The translations under genes were made by a program, and so were the position numbers. A DNA stretch of 64,000 bases. Source: JBCCXL01 sp039191605. GTDB lineage: Bacteria; Acidobacteriota; Thermoanaerobaculia; Multivoradales; JAHZIX01. This document shows, piece by piece, positions 52,897-59,981 of this stretch. The stretch's first letter is position 1. Every line of letters starts with the position of its first letter. The notes under the pieces were generated by a model, which did not search any database, had not been told where the DNA came from, and saw nothing but the letters and a program-made list of their open reading frames with translations. Where the stretch lies: positions 105,049-169,048 of the forward strand of contig JBCCXL010000015.1 of assembly GCA_039191605.1 (NCBI GenBank). The letters run 5' to 3'.

Positions 52897-54992
52897 TGGC
52901 GGATCTGCTCGACGCCCTCCATGCTTCCTCAGCTCCTGCGGATGGCGCCCCTGCGGACGGGGCCCCTGCAGAGGCCGATTCCGGACCGGTGCGCCTCGAC
53001 GGCGAGAGTCTCACCCTCGACCAGCTGGTGCGCCTCGCCCGGGATCCCCGCACCCCGGTGGAGTGCTGCGATCGCGCCCTGCGGCGAATGCGCACCAGCG
53101 CCGACCTCATCGCCGCCATCGCGACCCGCTACCGCGACGGTCTGGTGGACCTGCAGCGCCGTGGGGAGCTGGAGCTCGAGGGCGACGATCTCGAGGTCGA
53201 GGGCATCGATCTCGGCAGCCCCGGAGACGCTTCGGGACTGAGCGCTTCGGACGATGATTTCGAGTTCGACGACATGGATACCCAGGAGCTCGACGAAGCT
53301 CTGGAGACGGTGGACCAGGAAGACGAGGCGCCTGATGACAAAGGGGCCGCCGGCTCTAGCTCGTCGCCCATGGGGCGCTTCCCGGTGCAGGACTACGGCG
53401 TCACCACCGGCTTCGGCGAGTTCAAGAGCATCCCCGTCGCCCCTCATCAGCTAGAGCAGCTGCAGCGCAATATCCTGCTCTCCCACTCCGCTGGTGCCGG
53501 CGATACCTCCCATTCCGACGATCCGGCCAATTACTACCCCGCCGAGGTCGTTCGCGGCGCCCTCGCTACTCGAGTCAACGCCTTCCTGCGCGGCCATTCC
53601 GGAGTGCGGGAGGTGATGGTGAAGGCGGTGCTCACCATGCTGCGGCGGGGCATCGTTCCTCTGGTCCCCACCCGCGGCTCCGTCGGCGCCTCCGGCGATC
53701 TTTGCCCCCTCTCCCACCTCTTCGCCGTGCTGCTGGGGGAGGGGCGATACCTGGTGCTGCGCACCCCCGAGGAGGTCGCCGCGCCGCTGGTTCCTACCGC
53801 CGCCAAGAGCGCCGCTCGGTTGGCGGAGGATCTCGGCATGGAGCCGCCGGCGCCGAGCTTCAAGGAGGGCCTGGCGCTCACCAACGGCACCAATTTCTCC
53901 ACCACCCTGCTGGCCCTGGCGGTGCACGATGCCGAGCGCATGGCCAACGTCGCCGACGTCGCCGCCGCGCTGAGCCTCGAGGCCGCCTGCGGCTGCGCCC
54001 GGGCCCTGGATCCCCGCATTCACGCCCTGCGCGCCCACCCCGGCCAGCAGCGCTCCGCCGCCAACCTGCGCCAGCTGCTGAGCGGCAGCCGCCTGCTGGA
54101 CTCCGCCGGATCGGTGCAGGACGTCTACTCCCTGCGCTGCGCCCCGCAAGTCCACGGCGCCAGCCGCGACGCCATCGCCCACGCTCGCCGAGTGGTGGAC
54201 GCCGAGCTCAACGCCGTCACCGACAACCCCCTCTTCTTTCCTGGGGAGGACGGCGCCCTCCACGACGAGGAGCCCTGGGATCTCGCCTTCCGCGACAACT
54301 GGCCGGAGACCTACGACGGCCGCCTGCGGGCTTCGTATTCCGCCGGCAACTTCCACGGCCAGCCCGTCGCCCTCGCCGCGGATTTTCTAGCCATCGCCCT
54401 CGCCGAGCTCGCCAGTGTCTCCGAGCGCCGCGGCCAGCTTCTCCTCGACGCCCACCACAATCGCAATCTGCCGGCGAACCTCGTCCCCCACCGCGGCGTC
54501 AACTCCGGGCTGATGATCGCCCAATACCTCGCCGCGGGCATCGTCTCCGAAAATAAGGTGCTCACCCATCCGGCCTGCGTCGACACCATCCCCACTTCGT
54601 CGAATACCGAAGACCACGTTTCCATGTCCGCCACGGCGGCCCGCAAGCTGCGCACCGTCGCCGGAAATCTCCAGAGCGTCCTCGCCGTGGAGCTGCTGAT
54701 TTCCGCCCAGGCCCTCGACTGGCGCGCCGCGATGGGGTACCGTGCCGTCCCCGACGGCACCCTCGGCACCGATGCCGCCCCGCCGGGAGATTGGAAGGCC
54801 GCGGAAGAAGAAGCAAAGCGCTTCGCCGAGGTCACCGCCGACCCCCAGGCCACTGCCCAGCAGCTCGGTCAGGGCACCGCCCGCGCCTTCCTCGCCATCC
54901 GAGATGTGGTGGCGCCGCTGGTGGAGGACCGGGTGCTGGCGGGAGATATCGCCGGCTTGAGACGATTGGTTGCGGCCTCGTCCCAGGCCTGA
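52896..54992 (+). CDS. hutH: Histidine ammonia-lyase (MIO enzyme) with acidic N-terminal insertion
   Basis: 698 residues from ATG 52896, which shares a base with the hisS stop; GTG 52893 is possible. Deaminates histidine to urocanate. The MIO-forming triad is A265-S266-G267 in GSVGASGDLCPLSHL; other HAL motifs are YGVTTGFGEF, NGTNFSTTLLALAV, YSLRCAPQVHGA, ELNAVTDNPLFF and GNFHGQPVALAAD. Typical enzymes have about 510 residues with the triad near 143. The excess comes from a repeated APADG tail and a roughly 65-residue acidic Asp/Glu insert (about 92-158) between the first helices and YGVTTGFG. Phenylalanine or tyrosine lyase activity is a less likely alternative. Confidence 0.88.
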   Translation: MADLLDALHASSAPADGAPADGAPAEADSGPVRLDGESLTLDQLVRLARDPRTPVECCDRALRRMRTSADLIAAIATRYRDGLVDLQRRGELELEGDDLEVEGIDLGSPGDASGLSASDDDFEFDDMDTQELDEALETVDQEDEAPDDKGAAGSSSSPMGRFPVQDYGVTTGFGEFKSIPVAPHQLEQLQRNILLSHSAGAGDTSHSDDPANYYPAEVVRGALATRVNAFLRGHSGVREVMVKAVLTMLRRGIVPLVPTRGSVGASGDLCPLSHLFAVLLGEGRYLVLRTPEEVAAPLVPTAAKSAARLAEDLGMEPPAPSFKEGLALTNGTNFSTTLLALAVHDAERMANVADVAAALSLEAACGCARALDPRIHALRAHPGQQRSAANLRQLLSGSRLLDSAGSVQDVYSLRCAPQVHGASRDAIAHARRVVDAELNAVTDNPLFFPGEDGALHDEEPWDLAFRDNWPETYDGRLRASYSAGNFHGQPVALAADFLAIALAELASVSERRGQLLLDAHHNRNLPANLVPHRGVNSGLMIAQYLAAGIVSENKVLTHPACVDTIPTSSNTEDHVSMSATAARKLRTVAGNLQSVLAVELLISAQALDWRAAMGYRAVPDGTLGTDAAPPGDWKAAEEEAKRFAEVTADPQATAQQLGQGTARAFLAIRDVVAPLVEDRVLAGDIAGLRRLVAASSQA
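52932..52976 (+). repeat. 15-bp in-frame tandem repeat at the hutH start
   Basis: Three 15-bp units (gctcctgcggatggc, gcccctgcggacggg, gcccctgcagaggcc) encode APADG-APADG-APAEA. Confidence 0.8.
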
Positions 54993-55028
54993 AGTCTCGG
55001 TTTCAATAGTTCAGCGAGGAATCTGCGG

Positions 55029-55895
55029 ATGAGTGCGGGGAAGCGTGGTCGACACCACAACAACGTGAACGCCATGCTGTGGCAGGACATTTCGGCGGAG
55101 CGAGACGCTCTATACCTTCAATGCTTTGCTCTCGCCCGGATGCGGGTGGAGCAGGCTCTGGCCGAGCGCGGAAGCGGGGAGGGGCTCTGTGTCTTCACCG
55201 ACTGTGACGAGACCCTCATCGACAACAGCGCCTATAACGCCTGGTTGATCCACACCGGCCGCGATTACCACGTCGAAACCTGGAATCGATACTGCCAGGC
55301 CCAGATCTGCGAGGCCAAGCCCGGCGCCGTGGAGTTCTCCAACTTCCTGCGCGAAGTAGGCATCCCCCTCTTCTTCGTCACCACCCGCGCCGACAAGATC
55401 CGCGCGGCGACCGCCGCAAACCTCCGGGAGCTCGGCTTCCCGGTGAGCGACGCCGACGCCGACCGCTCCCCCGAAAACTGCATGTCCTGGCGCCTCTTCC
55501 TCCGAGGCTCCCGCATCGACGGCGTCGAGGTGGTGAGGAAGTACGACCAATACCGCTGGATCATGCAGCACCACGGCCTCGAGCCCATCCTCTGGCTCGG
55601 CGACAGCCTCGCTGACTTCGCCCCCGACTACGACGTCGAAACCGAGGGCGTCAACCAACACACCCGCCGCGCCGCCGCCCGAGGCCCCCACGTCCACCAC
55701 TGGGGAGAGCGCTGGATCGTGATGCCCAACCCCACCTACGGCGATTGGCTCAAGACCCTCAAAGACGACCAGGGTCAGGTCATCTACGACGACCAGGGCA
55801 GCGCCAGCAGATCCTTCGAGCCGGTGAGGGATCCGGTTTCGGTGGAGGAGTGCCCGAAGCTGGGGATGTTGAAGACCTGGGATGAGGAGGGGTGA
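55029..55895 (+). CDS. HAD-superfamily class C acid phosphatase-like (e(P4)) protein without signal peptide
   Basis: 288 residues from ATG 55029. Subfamily IIIB HAD phosphatase: motif I FTDCDETLIDNSAY (D58, D60), PGAVEFSNFL, motif II FFVTTRADKIR, motif III lysine in VVRKYDQYRW, and motif IV WLGDSLADF. The N-terminal HHNNVNAMLWQ..SAE matches the start of mature e(P4) lipoproteins, which are normally exported. Here there is no signal peptide or lipobox, so a cytoplasmic nucleotidase is implied unless the true start lies elsewhere. Follows hutH after 36 bp. The 3' half uses almost only C-ending codons. Confidence 0.85.
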   Translation: MSAGKRGRHHNNVNAMLWQDISAERDALYLQCFALARMRVEQALAERGSGEGLCVFTDCDETLIDNSAYNAWLIHTGRDYHVETWNRYCQAQICEAKPGAVEFSNFLREVGIPLFFVTTRADKIRAATAANLRELGFPVSDADADRSPENCMSWRLFLRGSRIDGVEVVRKYDQYRWIMQHHGLEPILWLGDSLADFAPDYDVETEGVNQHTRRAAARGPHVHHWGERWIVMPNPTYGDWLKTLKDDQGQVIYDDQGSASRSFEPVRDPVSVEECPKLGMLKTWDEEG

Positions 55896-55982
55896 GCGCA
55901 CCTTTCAGCTCGGGCCATTTCTTTTGATTGTGCAGCGTAGAGTTTCAACGCAGAGCCCCCCCTAACTCATGGAGAATCATTG

Positions 55983-56240
55983 ATGAATTCACCTCGCAAG
56001 TCCTCGTTATCGAAGAGCCTCATTCGCATCGCCGTGCTGCTTGCAGTCGTCGCGGCGCTCGTCTTCCCTGCGACGCCCACTATTGCTGGGGATCAGCCGC
56101 TTCAAGATGTAAGAGATGTCGGCAATGGGCAAGTTGAGCTTACGGTGGTCTGCAATGGAGAAACCTATCGCCGTACCTTCGATAGCGAAGACGTGATGGG
56201 AGCGACCCATTGGATCATCGGTACTTGCTACGGAGACTGA
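55983..56240 (+). CDS. Small secreted protein, unknown function
   Basis: 85 residues from ATG 55983. A basic n-region (SPRKSSLSKS), hydrophobic core and a TIAGD cleavage site near residue 35 make a good signal peptide. The mature part is about 50 residues with two cysteines (VVCNGE, GTCYGD) that could form a disulfide. No family recognised. A strong hairpin terminator follows at 56387. Confidence 0.7.
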   Translation: MNSPRKSSLSKSLIRIAVLLAVVAALVFPATPTIAGDQPLQDVRDVGNGQVELTVVCNGETYRRTFDSEDVMGATHWIIGTCYGD

Positions 56241-56646
56241 CGAACTGCCCTGGAGAAAACCTGGCTTGCTCAATGCCTGGTTGATCTTCTGGCCACATTC
56301 GACTCTCTCTGCCGCGTTGTAGATCAAAGGGTTATCGGTAGAGAGGCTCTGTGCTTCAACCGGCTAGGTTGAATAGAAGACTGTTTAGAAGGGGTTGGTC
56401 CTGAGGATCGACCCCTTCTTCGCGTTTTGAGGGTTTGGTCTTGGCGATGGTCTACCGTCAACCCAGACGAGGGCAGCAGGCTGTAGATTAATGGTTCCTA
56501 CAGCCTGCCCTACCTCGCATCTCTCCCTGAGCTGCGCCCCCCTGAATCCCACTCCCTGATCTTCGCCCTTTCGAGATCTCTTGGCTGGCCGTGGAGGGTA
56601 CACTACAGACCAATCCAAGAGCACAGCACGATACCGGGAGTTTGGG
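56241..56646. other. Spacer with terminator, no gene seen
   Basis: 406 bases between the small secreted protein and the GGCT-like gene. The terminator at 56387-56428 is the only clear element. The frame of the next gene is open from 56581, but ATG 56647 begins the conserved fold. Confidence 0.6.
56387..56428 (+). terminator. Rho-independent terminator
   Basis: agaaggggt (56387-56395) pairs with accccttct (56411-56419), extended by ggtcc/ggatc around a TGA-containing loop, followed by tcgcg and a TTTT run (56425-56428). Confidence 0.8.
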
Positions 56647-58056
56647 ATGCCCTACTATTTTGCCTACGGCAACAATATGAGTCAGGCGACGATGGACGCT
56701 CGCCTTGGGGAGGGTGGGGAAGGGCGACACTTCAATTACGTCGGGCGGGCCCGGCTGCCGAACTACCGCCTCTCCTTCACCACCCGCACTCCCGAGTGGG
56801 ATAACGAATACGTCGGAGATGTGCAGCCCTCGGAGGGCTTCGCGGTCTACGGGGTGCTCTATGAGGTCAAAGAGGACGTTCTGGAGGGGCTGGATCCCTT
56901 CGAGCCGACCTATCTGAAGCAGGCGGTGATCGTCGACCTCTTTCCCGACGACTACGACTTCGACACGATGTTCGACCCCAACGTCGAGGTCCCCCGGCGC
57001 TCTGCCACGATCTTCATGGTGGCGCCGGACAAGAAAGAGCCGGAAGAGGCCCCGAGCCAGAAGTATCTCGCCCGCATTCTCCAGGCCGCCCAAGAGCGCA
57101 AGCTCCCGCCTCGCTACATCGAGACCCTAGAGTCGAAGCGGGACATGAGCAACGAGGAGAAGGGTCTCTCCCTCGTCTCCCTGCGTACCCGAGACCGCGG
57201 CGTTGGCCACTTCCTGCCGCTGGTGCAGGTCTCCCGCACCTATTGGAACAAGCTCGGGGAGGTGAAGTACGTCCTCGCCTCCCATCAGCACAAATCCTGC
57301 CTCGCCAAGGTTCAGGTGCGAGACGACCTCCATCGCAAGGGGAGGCTCTGCGGCGTCGACGAAAATCTACGCATCCGCCTCGGCATCCCCTCCCGAGAGC
57401 CCGGTCTCGAGCTCTACGGCGCCTGCGTCACCCTCAGCCCGGCCCCGGTCAAGGTGATGCCCCGCCGCTTCCTCAAGGCCCGCACCTTGATTCTCTGGCT
57501 CGATCGGGTGTACTTCGTCGACTCCGAAAAAGAAGTCTCCGTCATCGACAAATCCGTCCTCGAGCTCCTCGGCGGCGAACAGGGCGACTACATCAAAATC
57601 TCCGCCTACTTCCGCGACGGCGACCACGCCTCCGTCAAAACCATCCACCGCCGCGCCATGTGCGGCAGCTCCGGCGCCTGGAGCCACTGGCCCGACGACA
57701 GCTCCTACCCCCGAGGCGGCACCGTCCACCTCGACGAAGCCGACCGCGAAGCCCTAGGCTTCCCCCACGTCGACACCAGCACCGAGTTCCGCGAAAAGAT
57801 CAAAGGCTACCCCGTCCTCGTTTCCATCAGCCTCAAACACCTCTTCCTCCGCCGCAGCTACATCTACTCCTTCTCCTGGCTCGCGGCCTTCTTCGGATTT
57901 TCGCTAATGATTCTCGAAGTGTTGAAGGTGGCAGAGGTCGATATCTCAGGGTCTTGGATGAGCATTGCGCTGTGGCTCGGGGCGTCGTCCCTGCTACCGA
58001 CGGGATTGGTTTCGTTCTTGGTGTTGCAGGATTTGAAGAGGAAGGTGAATCCTTGA
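56647..58056 (+). CDS. Gamma-glutamylcyclotransferase-like (GGCT/AIG2 fold) protein with C-terminal membrane hairpin
   Basis: 469 residues from ATG 56647, where the GGCT fold starts (PYYFAYGNNMS); the frame is open to 56581. Residues 1-180 carry GGCT-type motifs: YGNNMS, VYGVLYEV and LDPFEPTYLKQ with the likely catalytic Glu. Residues 185-290 are unassigned; 275-410 form a beta-rich domain (LYGACVTLSPAPVKVMPRRFL, VYFVDSEKEVSVIDKS) of a type I do not recognise. Two membrane spans (about 415-460) end the protein. A GGCT domain joined to a membrane hairpin is unusual; the substrate is unknown. Codons from about 57400 on are nearly all C-ending. Confidence 0.72.
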   Translation: MPYYFAYGNNMSQATMDARLGEGGEGRHFNYVGRARLPNYRLSFTTRTPEWDNEYVGDVQPSEGFAVYGVLYEVKEDVLEGLDPFEPTYLKQAVIVDLFPDDYDFDTMFDPNVEVPRRSATIFMVAPDKKEPEEAPSQKYLARILQAAQERKLPPRYIETLESKRDMSNEEKGLSLVSLRTRDRGVGHFLPLVQVSRTYWNKLGEVKYVLASHQHKSCLAKVQVRDDLHRKGRLCGVDENLRIRLGIPSREPGLELYGACVTLSPAPVKVMPRRFLKARTLILWLDRVYFVDSEKEVSVIDKSVLELLGGEQGDYIKISAYFRDGDHASVKTIHRRAMCGSSGAWSHWPDDSSYPRGGTVHLDEADREALGFPHVDTSTEFREKIKGYPVLVSISLKHLFLRRSYIYSFSWLAAFFGFSLMILEVLKVAEVDISGSWMSIALWLGASSLLPTGLVSFLVLQDLKRKVNP

Positions 58057-58746
58057 TGCGTTGGAGTGAGAGAAGGTTTCTCTGTTATTTAAGATTGAAT
58101 TTATGGCAGTGGAGGCGCTGTAATTGCATCCTTGTTCTCTTTCTACTTGCCGCAGCTGGACAGAGCCTGTTGTAAAGCGTTGGTATGTAGAGTGTTCGCA
58201 TGAGCGGTTGTCGTTGATCTATTCTTTGGTGGGTTGCTTGAGGGACGTTTGGGCAATTTTGCTCTATGGTTGGCGCGCAGTCTAATTCATTCAATCGATG
58301 ATTAGATGTGTTGTGCCAGTTACCCAGGAGCCATGTGTAGACTAAGGTGTTGATCGGTAAAGGGTCGTGAGCTTCAGGTCGGGCAAGGGGGGCTGACGGT
58401 TTCTTAAGGCTCTTGGGGCTTGCAGCGTTAGTTGCCGGAAGTTTGAATTAATCGCAGTGGTGCTTGCCTGTTGTTGCAGCGATCGGCTTAAGACTTATGA
58501 TTTTTCGCAAATGTGCAATACTCTGGATCTCACTGGGTAGCCTGTTTGGTTTAGTACTTTGTACTCAGGGACTAGTCTGAGGATACTTTTATGCTGAGTA
58601 GATCTGACTTACTGGGGGGCGCTTGCATGTTTTGCTGGTTTGTGCTAAAATTCAGCTATATTTTTTAAGGCCCCAAGAGTCTCTTGGTAGATTCCAGGCG
58701 AAACACGGCAACTCTATTTTCCGTAGTAGGTGGTGTGGAGGTTTTG
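58057..58746. other. 690-bp AT-richer non-coding stretch at island edge
   Basis: No long gene. Composition falls abruptly from GC-rich to AT-rich at about 58050. It includes one tiny hydrophobic frame (58497-58580, 27 residues, weak ribosome site) that I do not call a gene, and a promoter candidate at 58623-58651. No tRNA or att-like repeat recognised. Confidence 0.5.
58623..58651 (+). promoter_or_regulatory. Candidate sigma70-type promoter of the KaiC-like operon
   Basis: ttgcat (58623-58628), 17-bp spacer, taaaat (58646-58651), about 95 bp upstream of the first gene of the island operon. Confidence 0.45.
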
Positions 58747-59433
58747 ATGGACCGTCAGATGCTGTATCTTACACAGTTTAGATCCTGGAAGTTCTATCAA
58801 ATTATAGTGCCTTTGACGCTTCTATTCTCAATAGGATTTGTTGATGTAATTAAGGTTGCTTTCTACGATAGTTCTGGTGTGTACTATGGCTATACAGCTT
58901 TTTCTGGTTGGCTTGCAAGTGAGCAGTATAATCTGGTTTTAGAGGCATTGATATTGTTGGTTAGTGATGCGATTGGGACTACGCTGTTCATTCTCGTTTT
59001 CCTCCTGTATCGCTGTGAGTTCATGTTTGGAGCTGCTTTGCTCCTGCTGAGTGTCGCGGCTGAATTTCAACCAAATATCGGTGATGAGGTTGATGGGTGG
59101 TTTAACGATAGTGATAGGAGGCCAACTATTCAGCACGTTGTACTGCTGTCGACCTGGCTTGGGGTAGTCATTTTAGTACTCCATGTTCTCTTGAGGTCGA
59201 CCTTCGCCGTCGATGCGGGCATGCTTGCCACAGGTAAGCTCAGCACTATGGTTGTCTTGTTGGCATTCCTGCAGGCTGCATTGACCTATGCCGGCGTGGT
59301 CTCTGCGTGGTTTTGCTACGCTTGCGGTATGGGGGCTCTAGGAGTAGATACGAGGGAACACGCGGAATCTCTCTTTAGCCCTATTGTTTATGTTTACCGA
59401 CGAGATAGGAAGAGGAAGCTTCAGGAGAGTTAA
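58747..59433 (+). CDS. Polytopic membrane protein, unknown function (island gene 1)
   Basis: 228 residues from ATG 58747, preceded by GGAGG at 6 bases; the frame is open to 58684. Four or five membrane spans: FYQIIVPLTLLFSIGFVDVI (about 19-38), a long pair around 62-90, IQHVVLLSTWLGVVILVLHV (about 130-150) and LSTMVVLLAFLQAALTYAGV (about 178-197). The tail is charged (YRRDRKRKLQES). No family recognised. AT-rich codon use (GTT, TTG, TCT) differs sharply from the flanking chromosome. It starts the operon that ends in the KaiC-like ATPase. Confidence 0.7.
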   Translation: MDRQMLYLTQFRSWKFYQIIVPLTLLFSIGFVDVIKVAFYDSSGVYYGYTAFSGWLASEQYNLVLEALILLVSDAIGTTLFILVFLLYRCEFMFGAALLLLSVAAEFQPNIGDEVDGWFNDSDRRPTIQHVVLLSTWLGVVILVLHVLLRSTFAVDAGMLATGKLSTMVVLLAFLQAALTYAGVVSAWFCYACGMGALGVDTREHAESLFSPIVYVYRRDRKRKLQES

Positions 59434-59452
59434 CAAGTAAGAAGGAGCGCTA

Positions 59453-59527
59453 ATGGGTAGTTTGAAGAGTCTGTGTCTTGTTCTTTTTAGGGATTGGGCT
59501 TTGCTTTTCTGTGGGGTGATGCGGTGA
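59453..59527 (+). CDS. 24-residue small reading frame coupled to the next gene
   Basis: ATG 59453 is preceded by a strong GAAGGAG site. The frame encodes MGSLKSLCLVLFRDWALLFC and four more residues, and its TGA (59525-59527) overlaps the GTG start of the next gene (GTGA). It could be a leader that couples translation, or a tiny membrane peptide. Without comparative data it stays tentative. Confidence 0.4.
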   Translation: MGSLKSLCLVLFRDWALLFCGVMR

Positions 59528-59970
59528 TTGTGGAGCTGTTAGTATTAGGTTTGGCGTTAGGTGCTGTGAGCCTGGCGGTAAGAATTCATCGTGTAGGAAG
59601 AGAGTTATTGAGCGAGGAGCGAGGAGTTATAAGAACCCCTACAAGATCTGAGGTTAGGTCAGAGTCTATGTTTCCCCAATCTGAAATATTGCCGAACCTT
59701 GATACGCAAAAAGAGGTGGTTCGTGCGGATGAAATAGATGAAGGGGTATGCGAGGGGATATCCTCTAAGCAACTTCAGGAAGATGAGGGAGTGAGCTCAT
59801 CAGAAGACTCTCGTTGGAGTATTGCTAGTATGGGGCGAGAGATGCCTGACTCTTCGGGTTCCCAAATGGCCGAACAGCACGAGCTTGTTGTCGCATCTGA
59901 TGCAGGCCTTGAAGCAAGGCCTGCGCCAGCGGTCAGTCAAGAGTTTAAAAGGCATTTAATGTTTCAGTAA
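59524..59970 (+). CDS. TM-anchored acidic protein, unknown function (island gene 2)
   Basis: 148 residues from GTG 59524, chosen because it overlaps the stop of the small upstream frame; TTG 59494 is the alternative. One N-terminal membrane span (IVELLVLGLALGAVSLAV), then an Arg-rich juxtamembrane turn (RIHRVGRELL) and a long hydrophilic Glu/Ser-rich tail without clear fold (SSEDSRW, EMPDSSGSQ). It looks like a membrane tether or adaptor with a disordered cytoplasmic tail. No family recognised. It ends 11 bases before the KaiC-like gene. Confidence 0.65.
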   Translation: MIVELLVLGLALGAVSLAVRIHRVGRELLSEERGVIRTPTRSEVRSESMFPQSEILPNLDTQKEVVRADEIDEGVCEGISSKQLQEDEGVSSSEDSRWSIASMGREMPDSSGSQMAEQHELVVASDAGLEARPAPAVSQEFKRHLMFQ

Positions 59971-59981
59971 GGGGACTGTTG

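Noticed and set aside
58497..58580. 27-residue hydrophobic reading frame upstream of the island operon
   Set aside because: No good ribosome-binding site and no supporting context; kept only as a note in the spacer description.
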